Below are positions 1 through 11,989 of a DNA stretch of 64,000 nt, piece by piece; position 1 is the stretch's first letter; every line of letters begins with the position of its first letter. The position numbers and the translations under genes were made by a program. The notes under the pieces are model-generated. The model was not told the DNA's origin, ran no database searches, and worked only from the letters and a program-made list of their open reading frames with translations. The stretch lies in assembly GCA_017607445.1 (NCBI GenBank), contig JAEVHH010000002.1, positions 372,001-436,000 of the forward strand, in the 5' to 3' direction. Source of the stretch: Histoplasma ohiense. Taxonomy: Eukaryota; Ascomycota; Eurotiomycetes; Onygenales; Ajellomycetaceae.

Positions 1-1125
1 TGGAAACGACGGGGGTCGATTGTGAGCCATAAGGAGGCAAAGAAACTGCATTCTCTGACAAATTGCGTGCTGCTGAATTCTGCTGGTTGCTCTCAGTATC
101 AAGTGATTGTGAATTCCTATCGTTCTTTGCTAAAGGAAATTCTTCCGGGAACGGCCGTTTCCCGTTGCAGTTCAAGCCCAAAGGGGGGCCGCTTGGGTTC
201 ATGGTTAGGGGCTGGCCAGGCCTACTCGGAGCCACGGCAAATGAGCGGTCATTAATGGTAGACGATCGCTCAACCCGGTTTAATGCCATGCTTTTTAACT
301 GCTTGCATTTGAGCTCTAGCGAATGGTTTTCTTGTTTAAGAAGTTCTATTTCAATCCCTTTCGCTCTGACCTCCCTCAAAGCGGTGGCGATTAGTTCATA
401 ACCATCATGGGGTTCTTGTGGTACTTGTGGTACTTGGTTTATGGATGGGGTTACAGTTTTCAAATACCGAACCTCATCCTGTAGAGTGCTGATTTGATGC
501 CTTAATTCATTGATAGTGACATGCATTCCATTCGACATAGCTTTGGTAGAGGACATATCAAAGTTATGTCCCTGATTGTCTTTCCTGTTGGATGGGCCAT
601 CTGTTTGTTTTTGATGACAGCTTGACTGATATTTATTGGGGTCAGGGGGTTTCAGAGGCGACTCTCGTATTACAGCATCCACGCGGGGAGGGACTAGACC
701 CCGAGTAGTGATATCCCGCAGGCAAGTTGCATGCGAGGTCCAAAAGACGTTGAACAGACTTGAAACTATTAATATGCATACTGATGGATAAAGCTCTGTG
801 ATGATGTCGACTCACGGAAATCCATTTTTGAACACGTCCTTCTGCACGCCGTGTCCAACTGTTTGCAGACAATGATTGCAAATAATCAATTGAAGCTGCG
901 CTTCCTCGGATAGGTGCGGTTCACAATTGGGTTTCGAAAAAATGTTATCATCAAACACGCAAATTGAACCAGGCGTGAATAGGTAAGGGTCGCAGCTAGC
1001 CCATGAGTTCGGGGCGATAGCTAACAGAGTGTCGCAGTTGCGGCAATGGCAAGTTACTGTTTTGCAAGTCTCCCAAGGAACTAGGAGAGAGGCCGCTGAC
1101 GAGATGATGGGATTGTCAGCCATGA
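1..1125 (-). CDS. Mis18-like zinc-binding protein, partial (cut by window edge)
   Basis: The minus-strand frame is open from about 1192 to base 1 apart from one TGA at 812-814. That TGA lies in a likely 57-nt intron (GTGAGT donor after codon bases CC at 816-817, CAAG acceptor near 761), which keeps the frame. I chose the ATG near 1123-1125 (MADNPIISS). Two CxxC pairs are visible, CHCRNC and IICNHC followed by QTVG, about 60 residues apart. This spacing fits the Mis18/Yippee zinc fold used in CENP-A loading at centromeres. After the intron comes a long hydrophilic tail with heptad-like stretches (INELRHQISTLQDEVRYLK; IEIELLKQENHSLELK), as expected of the Mis18 C-terminal coiled coil. The C-terminus lies beyond the window. 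A possible 5' exon starting MPIFEQEIPFA with a GTAAGT donor sits near 1360-1400, but I could not join it in phase. The gene is fairly sure; the Mis18 assignment is tentative. Confidence 0.45.
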
Positions 1126-1199
1126 AGTCGAGCAGGGAAATAATGTAGGTATTTTTTTCTATCCTTTGGTGATAAATAGAATGTATGGCCACTTGTCCA

Positions 1200-4100
1200 T
1201 CCTCGTTTTTGCACGTATGTTGGAATTGATTTTAGAACGCGCTGGTTGCTGACTAACACGCGCCTTGCACACTTGGAGATGTAACGAAGAAACGAAGAAA
1301 CTTTATATTCAAATGAGAACAAAAAAGGAAACATTAAATAAACACATCCATATGCTGACTTACATAGCAAATGGAATCTCTTGTTCAAAAATCGGCATCG
1401 TGCTTGTGTTGATTCGTCTGATTCATTGCCTTCAATCAAGTGTAAGTGGTTTACCAAAATTGTATTTTCTTCTATAGAATTTCTGTACATCTCTGTAACA
1501 GAAGTTTGACTAGCTTATCTGAATCTATCTTTTTGACAGATGCTAATTTGAATGATTGAATGGATGAGAGCTATGTTGAAGATGATGAATACTCCCAAGT
1601 ACATGTACAGTACATTTAGCAGCATAAGACAAAATCTGAGGCACTGAAATGACCGTGGCTAGATTGGAATTGCCTCAACCTTTCAAGATCTAGGAGGACA
1701 CAGCAACTATACAAATAGTCAAATTGAAGCTATAAAATTTGAGTCAATGAAAACATGTCTGAACATTGACCTTGGCAGTTAATAAAATAGTTGAAATGAA
1801 TTGGGAAGCTTGCCAAGACATTTTTTTTCTGTCCGTCAATGTGTGAGATGAGACATAGCTGGTTCTGAGATAGGGCTCTAACAAAGATTCCCAGTAGTGA
1901 TAAAAAGAGGCCAATTGATTTCATTCTGCCATGTCCAGGAAACATACGGAGTATATTCCTAGTATTTGTGTATTGAACTGACTCTGAAGCCAAATTAGAT
2001 CATTCATTTTATGCTGGGACAGCAACTAGGTTAGTATTCAACAATCTTGCCCATATATCAGTGTCTGGCTGGAACTTCAGCTTTTGTGCAATCACCCGGA
2101 TTTGGTCCACGATGCAGGTGATATGCATACATGGACCAATAATTCCACAATGGCAGTTCTAATGGTCCATAGATAATCGAAAATGGATCACTAGCAATAA
2201 TATGAAATATAGTTGCTTATTCAAAAACATGGAATATAAATAAAATCAATTCTCCGTAGAAGCCATCTGGGTGAGTGAGGGCCTCAAGTAATAAACATGA
2301 AAGCAGCCAGGAGATGGGTATCTTTCCTGCGGACTATCATAGAAAATTTGCATATATGTGTTTCTGGCACATGAGGAAGATGGACACCTTACCCTGTATA
2401 GTATGGCAAGGGAATGGAGTAAAATTGAGGATCGAAGAACATATAATAATAGAATATACACACATATGATATTGTGATGGAGATGGAATTGATTTAGGCC
2501 AGTGGAGAACGGGATTATGATTTGGGCGATGACCGCCAGAGGTGAAAACCGCTTTGCAAAGTCGTTCCCAAGGACTGTCTTCTGCACAGAATATGCGCTG
2601 TTGTAATTTTTGCATCAGGATGTACGGAGTATAATGACCTGCCATGCCAGCCTTCCGGATTTTTGAAACGTTGGCAACGTCACACAAGAACGGACACCAA
2701 CGAACTGAAATGAAGGCCCTTGTTCGAGAAGTGCTGCGTAATTCCCAACTTCCCAACTTCCCAAGGCGGCCACGGGCGCAACGGCAGCGCCTCTCGGTCC
2801 CAAGTTTGGCAACACAGCCTGGTTTTTAGCTCCAGGGACGACTCGGGCCGTGGAACCGGGGCCGGCACATGCACGGACCATCCATGGATGTCGAGGATTA
2901 TCCTTACGCCGGCGTTCCGAAGGACCTCGCCGCGGCTGTGTTGACCGTAACCTGGAGCATTGAATGTCAACCTCTCGCCCCAAGAGACATTGTCCAAGGG
3001 TACAGTTATCCTACAATCCATTTAGCTGCCTCGGCGGCCTTCATGCTGGCACGCCTTGTCGGCCGCGTAACTGCGATATTTTGTGCGAGCTCCCCCAGGT
3101 TTTTTGCTGTCCTGGCGACAGCTGCGGTCCATGGGTATATGTAAGTCGAACCTAAACCATTGCGCTCCAGAAACATGTTTATTTTCCATCATGAGCTATG
3201 TACGTTGCTAACTGATGGAAATCATGTCTTATTGGTTAGGTTAATCGACGCTGTTCTGTTCGGGCCACTAAGTGTACCTCGTTGTGCACCACTTGCCCAA
3301 CCCTTCAGATAGCAACATAGCGTATCTAAGGTGCATTCTGTAAGGCACATGAGATTACTGGTTACTGGGATACTTGTTGTTGATTATTTGCTTGTGGACA
3401 CCCCTATTGGACATGTCGCGAGCCTGAGGTGCCCAGGCAGAAACGAATATCTTTGGGGGTGCCTTTGTCTCCTTTACGCAACGTCGCTTGGCTGTAATTT
3501 CCACATCGACAACACGTTGCCAGGTGAGCGGCTGCTCATACTCATTGGTTTTTTTGACACTGAGCGTGTGACTCGACGCTTAGCGTGAAGGGAAACCGTT
3601 CTAACCGCCCTTCTCGCTGCCTGGTGGCTGCCTGTCACAAATTTATCCTGTCGTTGGTCAACTTCGGAGGTTCATTGCCGCTTGCAGAGCAACGGTAAGA
3701 TCCGCCAACCTTTTGGCTTAAGTACCAAATCCCAGATAGGCTATCCTTGGTGACTTGCGGGGTCTTCTTGGTGGGATGATATTGAAGTTGAATCCCAAAT
3801 TCTACATATCCGATTTTACATCCGTTGCCCAGCAACCAAGCAAAATCTTGCTCGTTTGCGATTCCATATTTCGCACTGTATTTCGCCTCAATTTCCACTC
3901 CCTTCGGCACTCGACTGGCAGCTTGTGATGCAACCTCGCTGCGCCTTACGACTGGGGTTAGAAGACTTTGTATCGATATTCATCCGACATTAAAACAAAG
4001 CATCCTCAGGGGACAAAGTGGAGTCTACCCCTCACAACACACAGTTCTTCTTCAGCGGAGGTATCCCATACTTTCTGATACTTTTCCGAAGTTAACGCAC

Positions 4101-4245
4101 GAGATCAAATGCACACGGTACAGCATACCTTCCGTTTTGAGAATCATATATACTAGACCCTTTTCGTGTATTTAAGTGAGGGAACCTCTACCCAATATTT
4201 TTCATCTTGCAAATAGAATTTTCCACAACTTGAAGCGACAAAGCA
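1200..4245. other. Gene-poor region with no supported gene; 3' part is the kinase promoter
   Basis: Only short overlapping frames are present. AT-rich sequence at 1500-2600 is followed by a more GC-rich block at about 2640-3150. That block has open frames on both strands, including a minus-strand ATG frame at 2680-3021 of 113 codons with no recognised domain. Two exact TACGGAGTA motifs lie at 1945-1953 and 2623-2631. The 250 bases before 4246 presumably hold the kinase promoter and leader. I see no transposase, reverse transcriptase or RNA gene. Confidence 0.5.
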
Positions 4246-7200
4246 ATGGATGAGGCAACGCAGCACTCAACCCAGCCATATGCCGATCCGCGGCGGATGG
4301 GCCTCAACAACTCCGGGCTTGATGAACACGATGTTCCCGACATTATTTGTGTTTTACATCCTAACTCCGTGGCGGCTCACAATGCTGTAACTGCCACTGC
4401 GCGGTTTGGCCAGCAGCATATATTACAGAGGACCAATCTTGAATACGAAGCCGGGCTTCCCAACAGCTCTCCTGGAGACATTGCCTTGAGGCTTTCATCT
4501 CCTGTAAAAGATGTGAATATGGGTTTTTGTTTCGGCCGCAATCCGAATCGTTGCGATATAGTCCTCGCTCGGGATGACAGCGAAAAAAAGATCTCAAATG
4601 TGCACTTTCGGATCTATCTAACACGCGACAACATCTTGATGCTCCAAGACACTTCAACCAATGGAACCCTTGTAGATGATATTGTTGTTCGGAGGGATAA
4701 TAAAAATGGCACCTCCTCCACCCAAATGCTTGTTCCCGGCTCTATCATTCAGGTGGCGAATGATTCAATAGCTGGCATCAGGTTTATAGTCCGTATTCCC
4801 CCCAGGGATGGTTTTGAGCGTCAGTACACGCAGAATGTGATTCACTACATGAATCGAATTCAAAATGCGTGCAAGAAGGTGGGGGATGGTGGAGGGAAGC
4901 CGATGAAAGTCGAACCTCGTGATGGTTATCTTATCGTCTCCCAGCAAGGTGGAAATAGCCATGGAATGCACTGGAATGGTGGCTCCAAATACAACGTTAC
5001 CGGACAGGTTGGGAAAGGCGCGTTTGCTACAGTGTACAAACTCGCAACAAAAAACGACGGCATGGTCTACGCTTGCAAAGAGCTCGACAAACGGCGACTT
5101 ATGAAAAACAATATCTCAGATCACAAAGTCAACAATGAGATGATCATCATGAGTGGATTACGACATGTAAGGACACTTCCCTACAAATATCCCCTTACCA
5201 CGATGACTAACTCCTATAAGCCGAATATTGTTGAATTCAGAGATTACCATGATCACGATAACCGCTGGATTTACATCATAATGGAATATGTTCCCGGTGG
5301 CGAATTGTCCGCTTATCTTAATCAATGTCATCACCTTGCGGAGGAGCAGGTAAAAACAATCTCTCGGCAACTTCTACATGCCCTTCAATACCTCCACAGA
5401 CGGAAGATAACACATCGGGACATCAAGCCCGATAATATATTGATCCAGTCGTTTGAACCCTTACATATTAAGCTTTCGGATTTTGGACTCTCCAAGGTCG
5501 CCCAAGAAGAATCCTTCATGAAAACGTTCTGTGGAACACTCTTGTATTGCGCCCCTGAGGTTTATCCGGAATATGACAACTATAGACGAGGCGAAGCAAG
5601 AAAAAGACGACGTGCTGCCGATCCGTGAGTACTCTTCTTTACCTCACACAAAATCGAACACTTGTGTGTACTGACTAAGCGGCTTCAGGATCCCTAAAAC
5701 CTCCCCGTATGATCAATCAGTCGATATGTGGTCTTTTGGCGCGGTTCTATTTCATATTCTCTGTGGAACTGCTCCATACATCGGCAGAGGGGATGATAGG
5801 GGTGCAACGATGCTGCGAAGTATCATGACAACTGATGCTGATTATGACTTGCTTCGAAAACACGGAGTGTCAGAAAATGGTATTAATTTTGTTTCCAAGC
5901 TTCTTAACCGCGATCCAAGAGCTAGACCCAAGGAGCCCGAATGCTTTCAACATCCGTGGATCGCTAACGTTGAAGACGAATTTGATTACACAAAATTCGA
6001 CTTCCCAGAAGTTCAGGGCGTTGACACGACTTTGACTGTCGTGGGTGAGGTCAACGAAGATGAAGAAGCAGAACGGCTCGACGCCTCTGGCCTTCATCTT
6101 AGTGATAATCTTAATAGAGATTTAGATGAAGAAATCGAAAATCGGGATGATGCAGATGAAGACAAATCATCCACCGGCCACAATGACGTCAAAAGACAGC
6201 GACTGTCCCATTACCCTGAGGATACTAGCCACCAGGTCGTGATGGCCCAAGTTCCCGCTATAATCACATATCCGTCATTACCGGACCTTGGTAGCTACGA
6301 TCTAGACTCGAGTTTCAATGTCCAAGGAGCTCAGCCACCAGAGGCACGGCTTTTTGGAGAAATAACCGGGTCTGCTCTGCGAAGTTCTGCCTTACTCGAA
6401 AGAGAAATAAACCGACCAGAAACGATGTTTGACTTTCAACCTCGCTTCCAAAATGATGATGGCTACGACGACCCTTCTTCAGATGTAGAATCTTATGAAA
6501 GCTCCAGCAGCCTGGACAACCCAGCACAGATGCACCATCAACAGTTGGCTATCGAACTGGAGCGGGGCGCATCTGCACCAAGTCTAATGGGTGCGGAATC
6601 ACTCGTCGGCCAACTGCATATGGAATCTCCTGATGCCAGGTCACCAGTCTCCACAGCCCCTAATAGCAACGATCCAACTACCCCGGAGCCTCCAGGTGGC
6701 AACGCACCCGCGTCTCAAATCCAGAAACCAAGATCCGGTGGCTACAGCGACACTAAGAGAAAAAGCTCGCGCCAAAAACCTAACGGCCTCGACTCTACTA
6801 ATCAAGCGCACCAAAGATCGGGCGGCAAGGTATCTTTCCCTACCCCGAAAGCTACACCCAGAATTCCCGCGAACCAATGTCGTCTCGCGGGTCAACAAAC
6901 TTCGAAATCGTTCGACCCGAAACATCTACTCGAACTCGCGACCACTATCGACGAGCGTACTGGAGAGGAAGTCACAGAATCTGATGGCTCGATTGGTCCT
7001 CATGAGGCTGGCGAGGCGAACACGCAACCCACTCCAAAGGCCAAGGTTCCCGTAAATGTAATGAATCTCACTCCACCCTTTGGAACGCTCGTATCACTAC
7101 CTGGTTCTATCGCCGATATTGCCCTCCACCTCGAATCACGCATGACTTCATGGGGCCGAGGGCCAAGGGTAAATGTGCGTTACTCCGATCCCATGGACAG

Positions 7201-7684
7201 CCGAATACCGGCATATGCACTCGAACTCACATTCTGGGCACCGTCGATCGAATCTCGCATCGCAGCGGGAGAAGACTGGACAAAGATTCCCGGTGTGATG
7301 GCCATACTCTCCACGAAGGCGAGCAATTGCATCTGGATTAATGACGTGGAGCTACGTAAGGAAACACCGGCGAAGGATGCACGCCTCTTCGGAAAACTTT
7401 ACACCGGCGATATAATCACGGTATTTAGAGACCGTGAACGCTATCTGCGCTTTCGATGCGAGTTTTATCATGGGGAAAGCATAAAGCAGCGACCGCTGGA
7501 GGAGAAAGGGTTCATTATTCAAACGGCGAAATATTCGAAAAGTAGAAGCAGGGGAGAGGAGAATTTGAAGACTTTACAGGGTACTACAGGCGTCACTAGC
7601 ACGACAGCGGCCACCATAGCTCCCGAGGGGGACGGAATAAATAGCGTGGATTGGAAAGGCAAAGGAGAGAGCAGGAACTCATAG
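4246..7684 (+). CDS. FHA-domain serine/threonine protein kinase, Rad53/Chk2 type
   Basis: Exons 4246-5624 and 5689-7684 are separated by a 64-nt intron (GTGAGT...TTCAG) and give 1124 residues. An N-terminal FHA domain lies at about 70-175, with GRNP near residue 95, the ISNVHF phosphopeptide loop and the STNGT turn near 137. The kinase domain follows at about 250-550: glycine loop GKGAFATV, ACKELDK lysine, HRDIKPDN near 390, DFG near 411, CAPEVYPEYDN activation-segment end, and SVDMWSFG after the intron. A long disordered acidic/Ser-rich linker then leads to a second FHA-like module at about 920-1060 (GRGPRVNVRYSD, IWINDVELR, YTGDIITVF). FHA-kinase-FHA is the layout of Rad53, the DNA-damage and replication checkpoint effector kinase, which acts in the nucleus. 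The second FHA is degenerate, so single-FHA Cds1/Chk2 is the alternative comparison. All catalytic residues are present. The gene stands alone on its strand. Confidence 0.88.
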
Positions 7685-8357
7685 TTGATTGGTATCCCCC
7701 CTTTTTTGTTTTGGTATGGTTAGTGTTCAAGCGATGAGACTTTGTTTAACTTCTCTCCCGTTGGAAAGCGTTCTAAGCCTCGTTTATATTAGCTGAGACT
7801 TCCTTGACTTAGATTGCCATACTCTTTGTCTTTTATCTCCTCCATTTGCATATTGTTCAAACGGTCTGGTTGGTCACTCTTACCGTCTTTGATGATATTT
7901 TCTTTTGTTTATGCTCTTAAGCTAGTGGGATTTGTTGTTCTCTTATCTGGCGAAGACCATATTTCTGATTTGCGAAGGAGAGCTAGGCAGTAAAGTGGGT
8001 GAAACAGATAGTATAGCAATGTAAACGCAAATTGTCGTAGACTTAATAACCATTACCACTATTACCAAAAAATAGTGATTCCTGGCTATTGTTCCCCCAG
8101 ATCATGTCTTCTCCGCTTCAACGTTATTTATTTATTTATTTATTTATTTTTCCTTGAATCGGCAGGATGGCAACCCCTGAAGATTAGCGTGATCTGGATC
8201 TCTCAAGGGACGTGCTAGATTCGAGCTAGGCTCATTGGAGAGATCCTTTAATTTTAGGTGCCAAAGAGGTTTCAAAGTGCATTTATTACCACTGGATCGA
8301 TGGGATGCGCTTCGCGGATCCAACCGTTCGATAACAAAGTGAATTTTCCCCGTCAAA
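7685..8357. other. Intergenic: kinase 3' UTR and promoter of the secreted-protein gene
   Basis: AT/T-rich non-coding sequence. A (TTTA)n microsatellite of about six units lies at 8125-8149. No open frame of interest was seen apart from frames that overlap the next gene. Confidence 0.6.
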
Positions 8358-9137
8358 ATGAGACTGCTTCCCCTGGCGTCTGTTCTCCGGACAATACATC
8401 CATATCCGACGCTTCTGCTTTTTCTGATATCTCTTCTGCCGTCCACCTCTGCCCAGTGGTCGTATCCCCCAAACCTTCCAGCAGGCAAGACCCTTTCGGA
8501 TTACACATCAGGTGCAGCCCCGATCATCACCGACTATTACGAGTATGATATCGTAGTGGGCGGCTTCCGAACGCCCAAACCCAGCTTCGGGATCTCCCGA
8601 TGCGCCAAAAAGGGACGAACAGAGCCAATATATCCTTCAACAGACACCTTCAATTCGTCCGAGGGTCATCTCGCCGCTGATGGCACCTGGCAATTCATGG
8701 ATTCTCATGATAATGGCCCCTGGGAGAACGAGTATCCAGCAGGCAAGCACCCATGGATCACTCCTGTGTGGTATATGGTCGGGAACGAGACTACAGGGAC
8801 CATTTGTTGGTGGGAGCTGTACAGCGTCAGCGAGGAGAAGATACCGTGCTCTCCAACAGAAGGGCGGGATTGCGAGAGGGCGTATACGCGGTTTGTGACG
8901 GTGCTAGGGAATGATACGGAGAATTACTTTGCGACAATACCATTCACCGTGCACCCAGGAATGAGGAAAGGGAATGTGAATCATACATGGCATAATGGGG
9001 GTCATAGTGGATCGAAAACAACTCTCGCCTTCTCGAATATGCCGACGGGGAATGCAGCGGCGGGATTACGGCCTACTTTTTTTCAGGGCGGCGTTTTTGC
9101 TTTGATAGCGTTGATATTCAGAAGCCCTCTGATATAG
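8358..9137 (+). CDS. Secreted, probably GPI-anchored protein of unknown function
   Basis: A single uninterrupted 259-codon frame from ATG at 8358. Residues about 17-33 (PTLLLFLISLLPSTSAQ) form a hydrophobic signal peptide core ending in an AXA-like S-A-Q site. The mature part is rich in Trp, Tyr and Pro and has four Cys (near ISRCAKKG, TICWWELY, IPCSPTEG and RDCERAY), which would allow two disulfides. N-glycosylation sequons are visible at NSS, NET, NDT and NHT. The C-terminus ends in small residues (NAAAG) followed by a hydrophobic tail (GGVFALIALIF) with no charged cytosolic segment, which is the pattern of a GPI-anchor signal. I do not recognise a family. A cell-wall or cell-surface location is inferred from sorting signals only. 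Confidence 0.75.
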   Translation: MRLLPLASVLRTIHPYPTLLLFLISLLPSTSAQWSYPPNLPAGKTLSDYTSGAAPIITDYYEYDIVVGGFRTPKPSFGISRCAKKGRTEPIYPSTDTFNSSEGHLAADGTWQFMDSHDNGPWENEYPAGKHPWITPVWYMVGNETTGTICWWELYSVSEEKIPCSPTEGRDCERAYTRFVTVLGNDTENYFATIPFTVHPGMRKGNVNHTWHNGGHSGSKTTLAFSNMPTGNAAAGLRPTFFQGGVFALIALIFRSPLI

Positions 9138-9569
9138 ATCGTGAGCATTGTATATCTATTCTCTATTGTAAAGAAGTATTCTTAGTTGTTGTTACCTTAC
9201 AGGAAGGGTTTTTGGCTAGGTGGATTTACTCTCTTCTCCTGCACATTACCATAAACCATAACTCTGCACCCCGTGTGCCAATTATGTGTGCGTGCTGCTA
9301 TTCTTCTTCTTCTTCTTCTTCTTCTTCTTCTTCTTCTTCTTGTGTAATGTTAAATACAGGCAAGATACAGGAGGAATGCTTAGTGTTGAACAACACCAAG
9401 ATACAACAGGAACATAGGAAAATCAAAGAAAGACGTGATTTAGTACAGTACATGCAATGCAGGTTCCCAGCCCATTGAACAATAAGCTAAAAGAGGTCCA
9501 AGGTCCGCCTAGAAAGTTACCCCGCATCGCCCCATTCGGCCACCAGGCGTGTGTGCCTGGGCCAGCATG

Positions 9570-9603
<34 letters not shown>

Positions 9604-9743
9604 AGATGATGCCCAGATCTGACAATCGATCTTCTTTGTTCTCCTTCTGGTTCCCATTTACAACTCTCAAACTTTCCCCATCTCTGCACACTGCACATTC
9701 TCAGCATAGCATCGTTTTCCTGTCCTCCCTGTGTTGAAATTCA
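9138..9743. repeat. Intergenic with (TTC)n and poly-A microsatellites
   Basis: A perfect TTC/CTT trinucleotide tract spans 9301-9341 (about 13 units), and an uninterrupted A run of 32 spans 9570-9601. Frames running through these tracts encode only poly-Ser or poly-Lys/Phe and are not genes. The remainder is the leader and promoter of the DUF3716 gene. Confidence 0.8.
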
Positions 9744-11038
9744 ATGTTGACGCCCATCACCAGTATGGCGCTTGCGATGAGGAGTTCCAGCACATCTCGT
9801 AAAAAGTCATATGTGGCATTGACACCACCCCCACGTAAGTCCACAACTCTAGTTCACTGCTGCCTCGTCTGACGTGTTCACAGGCGCCCATTTCCCGGGG
9901 GGCGCGGCATTGGAAGAAGTTGTGCATGACAAATCCAACGGGAATCGAAGCTATATCCGCAAATTCACCGTCCTACCGGAGAGCTTAGTTGCACATTCTA
10001 TCTCGCAGCTGCCCTGTCTCCGGCGGGTTATCTGGCGGCGGAGGAGCCGGACCCACGAGTACAACGTGCGCGCCATTGTGAACCCATTCCAGCGAGATGC
10101 GGTTCTCATCCAGACACGGGGTCAGCAAGTGTACTCCGACATCGACATGTGCACTAGGTGCCAGTCGGGGTTAGGGCCGTTCTCGACATGTGTGGTCGCC
10201 AGGACGAGCACTGGTGAATATCCCAGCTCTGGAGCCTGTGGGAACTGTATATGGCGTGGCCTGGCCTGTAAATGCTCCTTCCGCGATACTTTCAACGGGA
10301 ATAGTGAAGGTGGGTGTTCTTTTTATGTTTATTTTATTTTAATTATATCTATATATCTATATATATAAGATTTTTTCTTTTTTTTTTTTTTTTTTTGGTT
10401 GTAGTTTTGCGCTCTCTAGCCTGGTACACTTTTCTTTCCCGTTTGGTTGAACATGCGTTGATGTGCTTGCTAATCCTGTCCCGGGGGGGAGCGAAGAGGA
10501 GTGGCAACATGAAAGCGAAGACGAAGTTGAGGACGAAGATAACGAAGATGACCACGAAGAAAATGAAAAACAAGAATCATATTTACAGAGTCCCCCACCC
10601 TCGCCAGATTCCAAGACCACGGCAATCCGCCGAATAACCAAGGCCGCCTCTAAAAAGCCACCTAGGCCGTTGTCGAAGTCGAACAGCCGCATCAAAAGCA
10701 AAAACCGTCCCCAGCAAGCGGAGCCACGGGCGACCTCGAGAGCCAAAGGGCACAGCAGTGTTGCCGTTGTTATTCCGTCTCCGTCAAAGAGCACGGGCAA
10801 GAGCACGGGCAAGAGAATCGGCAAGGGAATCGGCAAGGGAATAGGCAAGGGAATCAGCAAGGGAATCGGAAAGAAAACAAAGCCAGCAGGGCAAAAGTAC
10901 TTCAAAATCCCGGCAGGTTTGTCCCCGAACACAGCAGAAGATATCCGGCATGCCATTGATGAGCTCAACGCAATCCGCACAAAGCTATACGCCCGCCTTG
11001 AGCTGCTGGAGTGTGTGCAGCTGGCCGGCTGGGAGTAG
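9744..11038 (+). CDS. DUF3716-type cysteine-rich protein with GIGK tandem repeat
   Basis: Three exons: 9744-9834, 9884-10309 and 10497-11038, giving 352 residues. Intron 1 is 49 nt (GTAAGT...CACAG). Intron 2 is 187 nt (GTGGGT...GCGAAG), holds a 19-T run and AT repeats, and has a TGCTAAT branch site. The middle exon carries MCTRCQSGLGPFSTCVV, then GACGNCIWRGLACKC. This is the pattern I associate with fungal DUF3716 (CxxC, GPF, C-V, then CxNC...CxC), possibly a zinc-binding unit. The third exon is acidic (EDEVEDEDNEDDHEEN), then Lys/Ser-rich, then has a Lys-Gly repeat with unit GIGK (10797-10870) encoded by a degenerate 12-bp unit. The protein ends in a short helical segment (IRHAIDELNAIRTKLYARLELLE). 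Basic and acidic tracts suggest a nuclear protein. Biochemical function is unknown. Confidence 0.7.
10797..10870 (+). repeat. 12-bp coding tandem repeat (GIGK/STGK units)
   Basis: About six copies of a 12-base unit resembling GGCAAGGGAATC lie in the third exon of the DUF3716 gene. They encode successive STGK, RIGK, GIGK and GISK tetrapeptides. Because the unit is a multiple of three, copy-number changes would keep the frame. Length variation among strains is likely. Confidence 0.85.
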
Positions 11039-11953
11039 GGACAGGGTAAGGGAGTTGGCCAGCCAATGAAGGATCAAAAAAAAAAAAATAAAATAAAATA
11101 AAATAAAAATTTTTCCGCCCATTCTCGAAATTTTGCCTCGCTTTTGAACCACACTCCGTTGCGGGTACGAGGGCGCGGCGAACAAGAAGAGCACTCGATG
11201 GACCGCGGCGGGGTGGTAGCGGTTATTGGTCATCGCATAGCATTCCGCTGGTCGAATTTTTATTTATTTTTATTTTTTTATTTTTTTTTATTTTTTGGAG
11301 CTAGATAATCCCTTGATAGATAGCGATATATCTAGTTAGGTGCGACAATGGAGGAACAGCAATTTTAGAAATATATCAGATGCAGCTTAGTCGGCTACTG
11401 CGCAAGCAAGCAAGGATATATGTACAGTACATGTACATGTATGTGATGTATGTACTGTACAAACCACCGACGCGTTACTATGTAGGATATATGTACAGTA
11501 CATGTGCTATTACTCCCCGATAAATTGATTGATAAAGCGAGTTAGAGTCCCCAAGTAAGTAAATAGTGCTGGTATTATTTTATTTATTTTTTTTATTTTT
11601 TATTTTTTTTTTTTAAAAAATTGAGCAAACCCCTTCCCGCCAACAGATGCCGTCGTTGAAGAAAGGAAAGAATCAATTGGGGTATGGTATGGACGGCACT
11701 GCAAATGCGCCCCATAAGCAAGAACACACAGGTAATACACACATACATACTACATACTCTGTACGGAGTACATACATATAAGATGGTTGGAGTGGAAGGG
11801 TGGGCGATGCGGTTGTTGACGAGGGCACGGGGAGCTCGAAGCCATGGCGGGCGGGAGGGAGTTCGTGGCGGCGGTGAAGGGGGGATTGCAGGTTCTATTA
11901 CTATGCGTGAGCTCTCCCGTCTATTTCTTTATTGTCAGTATGATGTATATATA

Positions 11954-11989
<36 letters not shown>

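Noticed and set aside
2680..3021. Minus-strand ATG frame of 113 codons in a GC-rich block
   Set aside because: Composition is plausible, but no domain, intron partner or promoter feature supports it; competing frames on the other strand are equally open.
9549..9737. Frames with poly-Lys or poly-Phe around 9570-9601
   Set aside because: They only translate the A32 homopolymer.
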